From Turnera subulata (taxonomy: Eukaryota > Streptophyta > Magnoliopsida > Malpighiales > Passifloraceae), in assembly GCA_028386065.3 (NCBI GenBank), contig JAKUCV010006623.1, positions 182,828 to 246,827 of the forward strand: DNA of 64,000 nt, given 5' to 3'. The translations under genes and the position numbers were made by a program. Shown here piece by piece: positions 9,550-23,376 of the stretch (position 1 is the first letter of the stretch; each line of letters starts with the position of its first letter). The notes beneath the pieces were generated by a model. The model saw only the letters and a program-made list of their open reading frames with translations, was not told the DNA's origin and did no database searches.

Positions 9550-12080
9550 CTAATTTCTTACACGAACACTCAACAGCTTCACATCATCAATAACAGGCCC
9601 ACAAAGAGAAGAGAAGTCATCGCTCCTCATGTGGTAAAATGTGCTGTAGAACATAATCCGTGTCCTGTTAGAAGCAGCCACAAACCTAAGCGCTGCCCGC
9701 TTGTATCCGCCTTTGCCCTGAGACTGGTAAGGCACTTTGATGGTGTCTCTGCCAGCAAATGCCTCAACAATCATGGACCCTTCACAGGAGTTGCTTGCAT
9801 CTCCCACAGCAAATGAGAGGACGTATGTTTTTCCTGCAATGGTGCGTACTACTTGTGCTATGGCACTTTCTCTTCCTGCAACTAGTTCAACGGCTTGTCG
9901 TCCTTGTGGAACCGAAAAATAGGGGGCGTTTATGAGCTTCACTGCTTTCAGGGATTCGACCATCCATCCAAGAAGTGGAGAGTGCTTGTCCTCAATGTTT
10001 GGTGGAACTAGGACGCCCCAGGATGTGTTGGGGAATATATATGGACCAATCTCAAATCCTCCGTTTTTCACTATATTCTCTGCACAAGATTTAAGAAGAA
10101 TATAAGTTATGGTTGGTCAAAATAAGGAGCCTGTCACACTCGAGACAGCAAAAGTGAGGAAAAGGAAATTGCTGCAATAACTTCCTGAATTCCATTCGTA
10201 GAGTGGACTTAACTCCTGGGTCGAAGAATATTCAGGGAAAATTGTATAAATATCAAGATATTTAGGCCAAACCAGTGATATGTTTTGAACAAGCTAGCTA
10301 CTACTGGCTTGCTGCCTCCTTAACTCATAAGAGGTAAATAAGGAGCCACGCAAAAGCTGAGGGTCCTATTGTTCTTTACTTGCAGGGCCGATGGGAGACA
10401 TGATTTAATTCGGTATCGACCAATAACAGCACAGTAGCTAGTAGAACCTTGTTGGGTAATTTTTTTTATTATTATTCTTACTTGAAAATGAGTTTTACCT
10501 ACTGTCCCACTCAAATTGTATTCATTTTCTCTACAGGACAAATTAGTAGTTCCATAATTCAACGTTAAAGTGGGTGGTGATGGGCAAAAAGATTTGGTCA
10601 TGGAAAACTTACTGTTTGTAGGCCTTGGAGGATTTAGAGCTTTAATGCCCACTGAATCAATTAGGGGGCCGCAAGCAGGATCCTCTTCCACTCCTGGGTT
10701 GTGTATAACAAGCTCAACCGAGGACAACAATGCTTTAAAAGCCCAAGCGTAGGAATCCCATCCATTACTACTGTACATGGTTTGCATAGGCAGCACTCCC
10801 CATTCAGGGGAGACTGAAATGTTCAATTTCTCCTCCTGGGCACAGGTCCTGGCTGCGCTAAAGGTGATGGAATAGTACATGCCTTTCATCACATGAAATG
10901 TTTGCTTGATTGATGCCTCGTTGCCAAGCCTCACTGCAAAGGCCCCCTCTGGCACCACTAGCAGCATATCCCCTTGCTTTTGCCCTGCTTTTATGTACTC
11001 TACAAAGCCTGAGATTTCCCACTCGGGTATCGCGTTGCGTCCAACCACTTGTGTGCCTTTCATTTCTGTCGGCTTCGGGCCCAGCTCAAAGTTGCCATTC
11101 CTTAACAATCCTGCACATTTTGAGTGAAACGAAATCTGTAATTTTATTACCCTTCTCTTGAATGTTTGCATCCTACCGGTATACGTACTAGCTAGTAGCT
11201 ACTCTAGGAGTTAAAAACAATATCGCCAGCATTTACCCTTCAAACTGCGATGACCTAGCAAGTCTATTACCATTGGATCAAAAAGATAAAGATGTAAGAT
11301 GCAACAGGGGTGACTCGGTTCTCAAATATTTTTGGCGAAGCGACAACTTTACTACATATCCTATATACTCACTTAATACTACTACTAAGCTGTTTATAGT
11401 AATTCGGTGCTATTTGTCTTATTACCCCGTCAGGATTGATGTATTTATTGATCACATGCATCTTTAGGCTACATAGCCTACGAAGCCAGCGATGAAGTGG
11501 GACCAATCCAGTACTCTTACAGGAGACGAGCACAGCTACAAGCCCCATTGATGATACTCCGGGGTAGCTACAGAGAACCATAGTACTGCCACTGAACCAT
11601 CATTTACCAGCAATTATAACTTGCCTATCTACTCCGTCGATTTTCTATATATGTTCATCCTCAGTTCAATAAAAGCAAACATTTTCCAAACTTGGAAATA
11701 CACGGCGAAGACACCTTCGAACAGCAGGAATAACAGTACAGCACTACCTCCTCATGGTACTGCTTATACAACTTGTTTGGGGACTAGACTAGAAAAAGAG
11801 AAGGCAAGAAGAGACTGAACTATCTAGTTGACTTTCCTAGCTAGGAAATTAAGGGTTTCCCATTAGAAACATGTTCATTAATTAGCTAATTGGTACGGTC
11901 ATCTTATCAGGAAAACAACTTCAAAAATAGTCTGCCACCTAAAATATTGCACATATATGCTTAACATGAACATGTAAGGATATGAAGGAAGTGAGGCTTA
12001 CCATCTCTGATGGATAAGGCGATGTGGCAGCTGGTGGCACAGAGCACTAGCACCGACAACAATATAGTAGCCCCTCGCAT
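9550..12080 (-). CDS. DUF642 cell-wall protein (BIIDXI-like)
   Basis: Three exons on the minus strand: 12080-12002, 11110-10613 and 10079-9550, giving 368 aa, the usual size. The product starts with a secretory signal peptide (ATILLSVLVLCATSCHIALS, about residues 4-23), then two tandem DUF642/galactose-binding-like modules. The first begins GLLRNGNFELGPKP and the second NIVKNGGFEIGPYIFPNTSW. Both close with the paired CGPLID / CGPVIDDVKLL signature, and the second has the SDDFSSLCGPV stretch. DUF642 proteins are seed-plant apoplastic proteins; characterised members bind cell-wall polysaccharide in vitro and interact with pectin methylesterases. The splice sites are canonical, and the exon 1 / exon 2 join falls after the signal peptide (SIRDG). 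Frames running past 10613 and 11110 read into introns and should not be used as exon limits. The family call is secure. Confidence 0.94.
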
Positions 12081-12159
12081 TTCGAGTAAATTTTTTTTAG
12101 AGGGAAGGAGAGAGGAGGTCAGTGGTATAATGCAGAGGAAAAGGGAGCGATAGCAGAAG

Positions 12160-12166
12160 CTTATAT
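12160..12166 (-). promoter_or_regulatory. Possible TATA box of the DUF642 gene
   Basis: TATATAAG on the minus strand sits about 80 nt upstream of the ATG at 12080. The position and context (CATGCATATAAGC) fit a core promoter. The intervening leader is about 50 nt. Confidence 0.45.
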
Positions 12167-12956
12167 GCATGTCCTTGTGGAAGACAGCCCTTGGATTTGG
12201 AGGGAATATCGAAACTAGCACTCGCGGGAGGTATTGTCACGTGGCATTTCCAATGACGAGATGGATTGATAATGGAGCCAAATCTCGACGTGTCATCTTG
12301 TGGAAGGTCGAAGAGAAAAGCTGTTCAGTATCACATGGTTTCACTTCCTATGAGTACCTAAGCCCTTGCGAAACATGCAGGACTTCTTGTCTTAACTTTA
12401 GCTTAGCTCACTGTTTTTGTATGGCAAGAGCTTTCTTGATTAATTTGCCAATTCATTGGATTAACCATCCGAATTACTTGCAAATTCTGTTGGTAATTAA
12501 TCGTAGCAAGGTTAGATGAATTCGTAAATCGAAAATCATATATTTTGGCATTGATAAAGTAGATATTCTTATCAACGGGAGAAAGTGTGATTTGCTATCG
12601 ATTAATTATGCTATTTACAAGTTACAACAGTACTGATTCCCAGCAGATGCATGTGAGAATTAATTTATTCAGATTAAAAACCAAATGAATAGGACGTATA
12701 CATATATAGGGATCTGCTGGAATTCATACAGCTATTCTACAGCAATGCCCATGTGCTATGTCGAGATTAATATGTTTGCTTATCCTCAACTGTGCATGAT
12801 TTGTGATATATGCAATTAAGTCAGCTCAAGCAATTTGATGACACTTGTAGCGGAATCACATGAAACCATAGCTTGGATATGACTCGTTTATCCCCGGAAT
12901 TTACAAATTTGTTAGTCCTTTAATAATATGATGAAAAGTTCATATCATCATATGTT

Positions 12957-12977
12957 TTTTTTTTTTTTTGATGAAAA
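12957..12977 (-). mobile_element. 21-bp oligo(T) micro-insertion with 16-bp target duplication
   Basis: CATATCATCATATGTT at 12941-12956 and 12978-12993 is perfect. The insert reads TTTTCATC plus 13 As on the minus strand. These eight bases before the A run equal the last eight bases before the A run of the LINE at 2505-2860. Confidence 0.78.
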
Positions 12978-15900
12978 CATATCATCATATGTTAGACTGG
13001 GTGATTCAAAGTTTGGAAAGAGCATTTCCCAGTAAACTAACATTAAATTTTAACATAAACCAGTAGCACATTCGAGGTATTACATTAATAATTTTGGGGT
13101 TTCATTCAATATCGAGACCACTTTCTTGATCCCCTGTCAATATGTACTAATTAACTTCCAAATTGCCTTATGATCTGTGTAAGTTGGGGTTTTCCCTCAT
13201 TCTTCGTTGTATACAATCCTTCTGTCTATGCATTACGCTAATATAATTAAGCATGTGTAGTTCATAAATACCCATCAATTCGTCTGTTTCTGCCGCCCTC
13301 TAATTCAAGCTCACTGCTATATACATGGGACAGAGCGGGATCATTCCTGTCAGGAAAAAAGAAAACAGAGCCATTTCCTATCCCATTGCACCAATTTGGA
13401 CCACGAAAGTGCTCCAATCTCAATAGGAAAAAAAAAAATATATCTGGATTCGGTAGATAGACATACATTTCATTGAAAAATAAAATAAGATGGGTAATCG
13501 CCCCCTTTTCATTTTGGAGAGACAACATCTCTTTTTATCTCTGTTTTCATCCCAACAAAAGCAGACAGAACCAACCAAGATTCTGTGCTAGATCCTCATT
13601 TATTACTAAACAACAGCAGCCAATCCATCTCTTTATCCCAAAAACAAAAGTTTTTTTTTTAAAAAAGCGCCAATCCATGTAAAAAGAAAAAAGAGAAAGA
13701 ACTCTTGCATTTGTCATTCATGGAAATAAAGAAAAGAACATTTCTTCTCCGAGTTACAGTAGTGGCGGTGATAAAAAATTAGGGTCAAGTTAAAAAAGGA
13801 AATAATCTTTTTATAGGAAACATGGCACGAGGAATGTGGGGTCCAGAAGGATCAGGGGACCCAGAAAGGAAGGGCGGCAGCAGCACTGCAGCAGAGGTGG
13901 TAGTGGTGGACTGGTGACGAACGATCCCTGCCTGGCTCAGTCAGTGACCTAATCCAAGAAATAAAGCCAGAACCGGAAAAGATCGTGGCTTGTTTCTGGG
14001 CTTTTTTTCACCCAGGAGAAAATCATGTGGGCCTGTTGGCTCCATACAGCAAGAAGAAAAAAAAGAAAAGTGGGCCTCTTTTATTTTCAGCCTCATCTTC
14101 TCTTTGATGATCATCTGCATGTGGACGACCGAGATCAGGCCGGATATCAAGGGCACCTCTGTGTCCTCTCCAGTCTCCTCCTCCTCCTCCTTCTCTCTCT
14201 ATCTCTCGTGGCCCAAAATTGAGATCTATTCTTCTCCTATATTCACTGATTTGCCCTAATTTGGTTGTTACTAATGATATATATCCTTCGACGTGTATTT
14301 TTCAGTAATACGTTTGTTCGAGTAGTTTTTATTATTCTTGTCGGGTGGTATTATGGAAACGGAAGAAAACAAAGAAATTGAGCTGAAAACTAGCTAGCTA
14401 GCTAGTCCAATAATTTTGCTCGCATTAAATTTCACTTTATTGATTTTCTATGGATCTAAGGTGGGGGATTAAGATCTCAAATTATTTTATTTTGTCTGTT
14501 GGTTAAAGGAGACGATCCTTGTCCTTCAAGGTAATTTAACCATGCATTTACGTATTGGTACGCCGAACTTACATAGAAATGTACTCAAAGGAAAAACATT
14601 TCACCCGAGGGGCCAGTCTTGCTCCATAGTGATTTATAGAATTCATGATCTAAACACAGACACGATTCCAATTTGGCGTCGTAGCTTTTTTAAGTGGAAG
14701 TATTTTTTTGGGTGTTAATGTGCTTGGTAGAACGTTGTGAAACTTGATGCTCCATTATTTTGCAAATTGCACTGCTACGTACATCTATTGAAAAATTACT
14801 GGAATTCAAAACAACCGACGAAAGTTTTCACTTTGCTTTTCCTGTCTCGTTCTAAAAACTAAATAAGTACAAAAAGGGCTTATGGCGTTTACAAAAGATG
14901 TAGGGCTGAATACGCACTGACGAATGGATAGGTTGCTGACTGAGGCACCGAAAAGATTACTAACTTCAAAGCCTGAAATGTAAAGATACGATTATGTCAC
15001 GTTTGTCAGTAAGTTCCAAAAGTGACTGTCCCAGGTTTAGTCCGTGACGAAATAATGCTTCAACTTCCATATGCTTGATAGCCCGAATGATCTCAGATGA
15101 TAATACAGAGTCGGATGAGAAATCCAATTTCTTCAATTGTGGTTTATGTTACTAGGTTTCTGGGTAGATAGATAACACTTTAGTGACTGTTTAAGACTCA
15201 ACTAGTACTTATAATAATGTTGGATTCCAGAAGCGGCTTGATCAGGACCTCTTTTAATGATGGGAAAGATTAGGTCTAATCTATGTGAGAGTTCGTGATT
15301 AACAAGGTTGTTAGCCTAAATAATTCTTATGACTGTGACACTTCAAATCAAAAGCTCTTGTTGAAGCTGGATATTGTGAGGCAAAGTGAGTACAGTTGAT
15401 GGTGGTTGACATTGACGGGCTGGCCCACATATTGACCAATAAACATGTCATGCCTGGACTCATCCAATTGAAATTAAATTAGTACTTACTACTTCTAATC
15501 AAAAGTCACCCTCAATTCTATTGCATTATTTGGATTATGATCAGGACTAGCTATATCTCTAGCAAGGATGAATTATTGAAATCCGTGTCTTATTATATGC
15601 AGTGTGTCAAATGGATTCTTGCAACAAGTTGAAAGTTTGGCCGACATGTTCATTGTATTTGTACACAATAAATCTTCTTGTTTACTACGAGCATTGCAAC
15701 CCCAAAAAAAAAAACAGTCCATTACTTATTTCAGTGACCAAATTATAGGTAGGAAGAAAAAGAATACACCAAAAGAAAGGCTTTTTTTTGTATTTTCTTT
15801 TATCTGAAAGAAGCTGTCCTATGTGTATGTTTATGGAATTTACAGAATAAAGAGAAAGTAAATGCAGCTGATAATAATAATAAGGTTTAGGCTTTGAGTT

Positions 15901-17201
15901 TGATCTGACATCATTTTTGACGGCCCATTTTGGATGCTCCTGCTAGATCTTGCGAAAGAGACGACCCAGCAAACTCTCAACTCAAAGATGTCCTCTCTTC
16001 AGATTTTTGGTACTGATCTGACGGTGACTTAACTTCCCACGTGGTTTTCATTAAATGAGATTGTCTCTAGATAAGGATGTGATCCCTTTTCTTCCCTTGG
16101 GAAAGGCCTGGACCTGTTCCGAACAAACAGCAAAATCACTTGAATTGGCTCAAAACTTTTTAGTTATGCCACCACCAGGCTTGAAATTCAATAATGATAA
16201 CCTCCATTATTATTTTTTTTTTGCTTCAATTCCTATTGGAAAGTATGTCATGTCTTATTTGTAGTAGATTCTCCCCATTATTGTAGTTTTCGATTAGCGT
16301 ATGGATGTTATATCAGTAAAGAGATTGGAAGGGGTAGTGGCTGGGATCGGTCCAAAATGCTGCACCGGCAAGCAAATGGGGTTTTGAGCCCTACAAGTTC
16401 AGATTAGCAATCCTTTCATTTACTTAGTTTTCGTTGATCATTTGATCTTAATCTAATTAAGATTTAGTATAATAATGCATGTTTCACTCCAAACCTTAAT
16501 CGATGTATAGAAGAGTTAGACTTTTTCCCGATAGGCTGAAAATTACAGCATTGGGTTCCACCAAGTAGAATCATCAAAAGAACATTTATATTAGTATCGT
16601 TTTTTTAAATTATGTGTTTTGTTACTTATTTCGGTGAGGACAGAGAGTGTGTCTTCTAATTGCGCAATCTGCCTCTCCCAAATGGGCTAAATACTTAGGA
16701 AGTGAAAGTTCATAGAATGCTGGATTGCGATGGTTCAGCTACCCAACTCCTCGTGGATTGTAGTGGGTGTGATACAATGATTAACTTTCCAAGCCAATGA
16801 TGAATAAGTATATGCATACATGTTAGTGAAGAAAAAAAATGGTAAGAGAGTTTTAATACTGATAATGAACTTTCAAGAATCACTAATAGAAGGATATACG
16901 CCCCCCCTTCTAAACAAGGATTTATTTTAATGGCAATAGGATCATTATTCTGCTCTTGCCAGGCTACATATGAAGGATTCTTCTTTCATTTCTGTGGAAA
17001 TTGTATACTGTACCTTCAAACGTGAAACTAATTCTTATGACTAGTAGTTCAGTTCCACAAAATTTAATTCCGTTTCATTAAAAAGTAAGATTTGGCTGAT
17101 CATTGATCCAGACTCAGAAGATCATATCATCAACTGAGAAAATGACAGTCGAATTCGACAAATATTACAAATAAATGCTACCAAACAAAGCCCCTACAGA
17201 T

Positions 17202-17220
17202 TTTTTTTGACAATCAACAC
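17202..17220 (-). mobile_element. 19-bp oligo(T) micro-insertion, imperfect target duplication
   Basis: GCCCCTACAGAT (17190-17201) and GCCCCTATCGAT (17221-17232) match at 10 of 12 positions. Between them is GTGTTGATTGTC plus seven As when read on the minus strand. Confidence 0.5.
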
Positions 17221-19065
17221 GCCCCTATCGATCTGATTGACGAACAATATACGAGTCACATAGGTTGAGTGTCCGCATGGATAAATTTACAATGGCATTC
17301 AGATGAAAGCAAGGATTGGTAATGTATTTCTTCATTTTATTTTCCTTCATTTTTCTTTTTGTGTTTTGTTGGGTGGAACAAGCTAAGATTGGTGTTTACT
17401 ATGATAATTGAACTTTTCCCCTTTCAATCATTGCAGAGTAAGGACCCCAACAATATATGGTTTACAAACAATTGAAAAGGAAATATATAAAGTCACAATG
17501 GAACGGGGAGACAAGAAGGGGGATGGCAAATTATTGCGAGGCCAAACTCCGTATTAAAGTTTTTATTTTTTCTTTAGTTTCTTATATCAGAATTTATGTT
17601 GTCACATGGAATGATGGGAATAGTTATTTGTAGATAAAACCAAACGCAAGTACCCTGAATTCTATGGGGACAAGTATAATGGAGAGCGGAGAGGAAATAT
17701 GAAGACGTGCTTTGGTAAAATTGCAAGGTTTGGTTCCCGCTGAAGAAGTTCTTCAACCATTTTCCTTTGGTTCCAGAGAGGCGAGAAAAAAAATGGGTAG
17801 CCGTAACGAGATAATCAGAAGGTCATGTGGTTGTGACTCGCATCTACAACCTCTACTCCAGCATTTTCCACGCCATTATAGTTTGTGATTGTGTACCGTG
17901 AATAGCATTAGGAAGCAAGTATACATGTGGCTGTGGGTGGCTGTGGATGGCTGCTTACGATTCAAGTGAACGCCAATGACTTCTTAAAAAGCTGTTAGTG
18001 CTTTTGTAACAAAACATCCAAATGCTTCCAAAAAGCAACAAACGCAGACTCAATCCTAAACTAGCTCACTAGTAGTTTAGCACCAAAGAGCCTACAGCTC
18101 CATACCCTTTCTTCATATGCCCGACCTGATCTGGATTCAGACAGCGATCACGGCACGTACAGCTCTTTCTTGGTGCTAATTTGTCATGTATAAAGGTTTA
18201 AACTGTTGGCAATGGACCACGGTGTCAGAGGGGAGGGGGGAACGACATTTTCACACACCCACGCCATGTAAGCAGTCCCCCAAGGCTGGAAATAGCGAAT
18301 GCAAAAGCATTCGCACATGTATGCATCTATGCAGGCACGGTGTATAAGATGAAAATGAGAGGGGAGCTTTGTGTGTCTGCTTGGCCACTAGGTTCATGTG
18401 ATGGTCGCTACAATGAGGAATCTGCAACCACAATTGGCCAGACTTCATTACGAATTCTTCTTCACATCAATAACAGCCTCAGTAAAATATCCCAGCATCC
18501 CGCTCTACAATAAGCAGACTCCACACCAGATATGAGCCATCTCAATTGCGATGTTGGATCACGACCATACGCAGCTAACTACAATACAACACAATCATGA
18601 ACCCTACTTACCACCGAACCACAACACCCACATATGAAGATTCATTGTTATGAAATGGAAAGGCATATGAAACAAAGCACCAATTTTATGCGTACAAAAA
18701 GATGAATAAAGGCAGTTTACGCCAAGTAGGATTCTACTAAAATAACCTGTATGAAAAATAGAGCCCCTTTTTTCGTGAACATAGCATTGTTGGAAACACA
18801 AAATCCAGCATCACAGAGAATAGACACCCTTCCTATCTTTATTGCAGCCCGGCATAAATATGTAAGCAACAAGTCGGGTCTACACAATTATTAGAAACTG
18901 CGACTGCAAGAGAACCAAATAACACTAAACACAGAAATATATGATTGAAAACAAATTTATGAAGACAAATGAATCCATCAGCCCTTCATCCTTCGGGAAT
19001 ATTGTACCACATCCCGAAATACTTTCAACAAGATCGTCTCAAAGAGCAATAGCCACTCAATAAGC

Positions 19066-20912
19066 TTATGGAATGGTGCGCTGATAGAGAGGCAAGGCTC
19101 CCAAAGCCTCACGTTCTGCTCTCTCCCTCTTCACCTGCAGACAACATAATCAGCAAAAATAAATCAAACGACAGCACCAAAAACAGGTTAATATTTAACT
19201 TCAAGTAGCACATTTTTCATACAGGCATGTCCAAGACACCCTGCCAAGCACCATGCTTCCAAAAACACAAGTCAATTTATTACACTAAAATCAAAATATT
19301 AATCCATGCAGATCACACATGAGAGCTAAACTTGGCAGTCCTACCAACATCTTTCAATGTTCGTTAAAGTGGTCAGGCATATATAGGAACTAATAAGAGT
19401 CTCATACATGTTGCCGCACAATTTCCTTTCAGTGGTGGGAAGCAGGAATGACATGTGATTTAGCATATGAAATCATAACAATGCATGCATCAATTAGCAT
19501 GGCCCTAAAGAGCTACCTACAGGCCTTTTTGGTATCAAAAAGGAAAATAAAATATCTGTGATTGAAACCACAATCATGCTAAAACCTCAGATTTTTTGGA
19601 TATTTGGATTTGAAAAACTAGTGAGCCTGCAAGCAACCATAACATTATTCAGAGAAAATCACAATCAAGTTAAAACATCTAGTAAACAGTATTCACTCAT
19701 ATGAAAGCTTCTGATCCCATGAGAATACTCTGATACATTCACACCAAGTACTTCTAAGTACAGTACAAGTGAAGTCACTGCATGAGAACTTATATCATTG
19801 ACTAACTAGTGCACAAAGTGATCAGAGTTTTTTTCTTCTAGAAACAAACTCACACAAACGATTTTCTCAATACTATCTCCTATTGCGGCTTCAACCGTTG
19901 AACAAACATTCCAGCATTCAGTAGATATTTAACACCAAACGGCCAATAATAGCAAAAAGAACCACTTATCACATAGGTCATAATTAAGAGCTAAGGCGTA
20001 CAACACGTAAACAACTAGTTCAACTGTTGATACAGAATAAATTTGAGAACAACACTGGTTAGTGTCTTCAACTCCAAAGAAACACTATTACATCAACAAG
20101 CATGCCAAAAAATTGCAATCCCCGGGTTGTATATCCTACTGTGTTTAGAAACAGGTCACCAATTATCTTGCCTCACATTGCCACAGTACAAATTAGTCTG
20201 TAAAAAACAGGAATGAGCAGTAACCAAGAATGGCCTGAACTGAGAAACTTACAAGAGCCAGCATATCCTGAAGGTAGCTCCTGAATGGTGTCTGCATTGC
20301 CTGCCAGAGTGCATAGCGACCACAATATCAGTGTTACCATAACCACTTTCTGCTCAAAACTAACGCTCCAAAAACACAAATTGCAATTATTCATCGTGTT
20401 TCACATATACTAACGGCTCACAGATCAATCACATAACCGCACACGCACAACAAATAAATCCACGCTTGAACTACAAGCAGAGTCGCTAAGGACCGGAAAT
20501 TGTACATAACAAACGGAAATGCATCGCAAAGCGAATGGAAAATTACCTGAAGGTCCTCGGGAAGGTACTCGTGCTTCATGGAGAGGTCGATGGCGCGCTT
20601 GAGGCGCTGGTGGCGGGCGTCGACGATCTCCCTCGGGAGCCGATTAAGAGCCTCCTTGATGTCCAGATCGTAGTAAGGATCGTACAGATCGTCGTACCGG
20701 AGCCCTAATCGAGGACACAAACGACCAACAGAGTTAGCACACGAGAATAATCCCCCTGAGATTTGGAGAAAAAAAGGGACGGGAAGAGGGAGCAAATTAG
20801 GGTTACGGGAAAGCTAACCGTATTTGCGGAGGCGTTTGGAGACGGATTTCATGTGCAGCTTGGCGAGTGGGTTCTTCCTTGGATCCACGATTAATTGCAA
20901 AAACGACGACAT
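19066..20912 (-). CDS. QCR7: Cytochrome b-c1 complex subunit 7 (QCR7/UQCRB)
   Basis: Four exons on the minus strand: 20912-20819, 20704-20547, 20300-20253 and 19134-19066, giving 122 aa, the normal length of the plant protein. The product begins MSSFLQLIVDPRKNP and continues through KRLRKYGLRYDDLYDPYYD, RLPREIVDARHQRLKRAIDL and KHEYLPEDLQAMQTPFRSYL to an ARG/GLU-rich end, LYQRTIP. This is the UCRP family, an accessory subunit of mitochondrial respiratory complex III on the matrix side near cytochrome b. There is no cleavable presequence, as is typical. All splice sites are canonical; intron 3 is the longest at about 1.1 kb. High confidence. Confidence 0.96.
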
Positions 20913-22380
20913 TTTTGGTTTGCCTTTGCAAAATCTACCCGATTATCGCTCTCTCGCTTGGTTTAATGATATATCTCTGGTGGCTGCTGTGTGGCTCTGT
21001 GCAAATGCAAGTGTAGTTTCTGGAAGAAATGAAATGGTTAGGTGTGTTGTTAGGCCGAAATTTTTGGGTTGGAGGCTGTCCCTTGGTTGGGCCAAGTGGA
21101 TCGTTGATTCCTGTCTTGAGGATGTCAATGAGAGCCTAACATTTCATTACTGAGCCCAAGCAATAAAGCAAGCCCAAAATGGTCTGCATGCTGGGCCTGC
21201 ATTTTTCTTTTATAGCTTATTTTATCAAAAAATAAAAGAAAAATAAGAATATGGTGATTGGTATTTGGTAGTATCTTCTTTATATTTATTTAGTGAAGAA
21301 ACTCAATTATCTCATTACAAAAATATTTTTTATTATTAAAAAAAAATTGTGGGGATGGCCGGTGGGTAATTGATCAAGTCTAATATCCAACAATTAAGTT
21401 TTAAAATAATAAAATAAAATCAACTAAACAAACGAGGAATCACAGAAATCCAATGTCAACGGTAACTCTATTGGATTCAGTTTTTTTGCCAGCACTATTG
21501 TTGTTTCTTCTCTACCAAAATTGAAGGCAACAAAGTATCAATAATGCAATCGGGCCATATAGGAACAATTCTATTAAGTTTCCATATTCAAGTTATTACC
21601 GTACAATCCCACCCAGTGATTATTGATGGATTGAATTTATTATCGTAGAAAGATAAGCAGGATGGTTGGTAAGTCATTATGCTGCAGGTTGGAGTTTAAG
21701 TTAGAGTTCTAGAGTTTCTGTTATTGGATTTTTGAAGAAAATCATATAATTAGGTGATTTTCGATCTTTTTAAGTTCCTGATTTAACCAACTAAGTTCTC
21801 AGCTGTTAGTAGGAACGACACAGGAAGTCAGGGACCCACTCCAAAGAAGCGAGGCTTTACAAGTCTAGGTGAGCTTGTTTCAAGTAAATTGAGCCAATAC
21901 AACAATTCCATCACCCTAAACAGCTATTTTTTGTGGTTACAATTAAAGAAAAATGCTATTTTGATGGAAGAAAGAGCATGACCCTAACTATTTTTCTTTT
22001 TTTTTGGGTAAAAGAGAGGGCCAAAGCCCTTCGAGAACCCTATTTCTCTTGGCCATAACAAAATAAAAAATGATACGATAGAGGCGAGGATTTATGTTTT
22101 TTAGGGAAAGACCTATTCTTAGAGAATTACTTCACCGAATCGAAAGGATCGTCTGTCCCGAAAGTTTAGTTCTGTTAATTAGTCAACTTAATTAAAACTT
22201 AACTGGCATGACTACGACGTGCATGAGATTGTGAATCTAGAGATGCAGTAGGTTGGTATGAAAAGAAGGAGCCTCACTAAGAAAAACATAATTAACAGAA
22301 CTTAAGAACTAAAGATATGCATATTTCCTAACAGTAAACAAATTGTACATTCTGAAACCCTTCAACTTGTTGAACTAATT

Positions 22381-22401
22381 TTTTTTTGTCGCGAACATAT
22401 A
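22381..22401 (-). mobile_element. 21-bp oligo(T) micro-insertion with 17-bp target duplication
   Basis: AACTTGTTGAACTAATT at 22364-22380 and 22402-22418 is perfect. The insert reads TATATGTTCGCGAC plus seven As on the minus strand, a different retroelement tail from that at 12957. Confidence 0.75.
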
Positions 22402-23150
22402 AACTTGTTGAACTAATTAGAGAGAGAGCGATAAAATATGACGCTGGTGAACTTAATGCTTATGAAAATTAAAAATTGATGCAACTTGAAACATCTTCTA
22501 TGAGGAAAACTTCAAACATTTTTAGTTTGTCTTTTTTTTTGGTTAACAGTACCCAGTTTAAGTTGTCTCGGTACGCTTGCTTCTATCTCATGTATCAAGT
22601 AAGTTCATGTAAAAAAAAAAAAATCATTCGTCATCAATAAGCTAACTTTGTATCTTAATAAAAAAATTCACGTATATATTTATAAATGCCAAGTTGTGTT
22701 ATATGTACCAACTAACTATTATATACTTAATGTTGTATTGATATAATTTTTTATATAAATTCAATATGTAATAAGCAGTCAAGTTATTTGAGTTTATTAT
22801 TATAAAATTGATAGGTTTGTTACATAGGATAAATTTCTTTAATTAAGCGCATCCATTTTGTATGAACTTAGAAGTATTTTCCTTGTGGATTAAAAAATTG
22901 AATTAAATTGAGCAAAAAAAATGCTTGAGAATTGCCAAATTTTTTCCACGTAATTCTAAAAGAAAATATATACTGCTTTAAATAGAGGAAGGGAGTTGGG
23001 CAAGTATCACACCACTCATGCTTTTTGTGTTCTCAGACACTGCTGTTTTTGTAACGCTTCTAAAACAGGAGGGTTCGGTTCGGTCTCAAAAAGGGGAGAG
23101 AGGGCATAGTAGTAATTAAAGAGTATTAGTTTTGAAGAAACGAGTGATCG

Positions 23151-23157
23151 TATAAAA
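23151..23157 (+). promoter_or_regulatory. Probable TATA box of the AKT-type channel
   Basis: TATAAAA in GATCG/TATAAAA/CCGG, 220 nt before the ATG at 23377. The leader that follows ends in a long A/G-rich tract. Confidence 0.5.
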
Positions 23158-23376
23158 CCGGAAACCGGTGGACCGTTACAGATGGAAAGGCGTGCATGCA
23201 GCGAGAGCTGCGACTGACGCCTCCCCGCCATAGCGGCAAGAAATTCCTAAGCTTCGTCAAAAGGAGGAATTAGAGAAGGAAAAAGGAAATAAAAAGAAAA
23301 GGAAAAAAAAGAGACAATATTTTATTATTAACATAATAAAAAAAAGAGAAACAAAAAGAAGAAGAAAAAGAAAACA

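Larger units (their letters stand above)
12170..19060. other. About 6.9 kb without a recognisable gene
   Basis: No frame here shows domain-like sequence, and there are no tRNA or rRNA genes. It holds two micro-insertions (12957, 17202), a CT-rich patch at about 14160-14210, and a perfect 8-bp stem with a 4-nt loop at 18295-18314. It could hold the upstream control region of neighbours or a non-coding transcript, but nothing in the bases shows this. Confidence 0.5.
20913..23376. other. Intergenic between divergent QCR7 and AKT genes
   Basis: AT-rich 2.5 kb with no coding gene. It serves two divergent genes. It contains the micro-insertion at 22381 and a possible LINE tail at about 21998-22040 (TTTTACCC plus As on the minus strand), for which no clean target duplication was found. 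The last 130 bp before the AKT start are strongly A/G-rich. Confidence 0.5.

Noticed and set aside
9631..9922. Plus-strand frames opposite the DUF642 exon
   Set aside because: Antisense shadows of a well-supported exon; no domain-like sequence.
13618..13678. Another micro-insertion flanked by GCCAATCCAT
   Set aside because: The repeat is 10 bp, the insert is about 40 bp, and the A/T run does not abut the repeat, so it does not fit the pattern.
18295..18314. Precursor of a microRNA
   Set aside because: Only an 8-bp stem with a 4-nt loop; the flanks do not extend the pairing and no known mature sequence was recognised.
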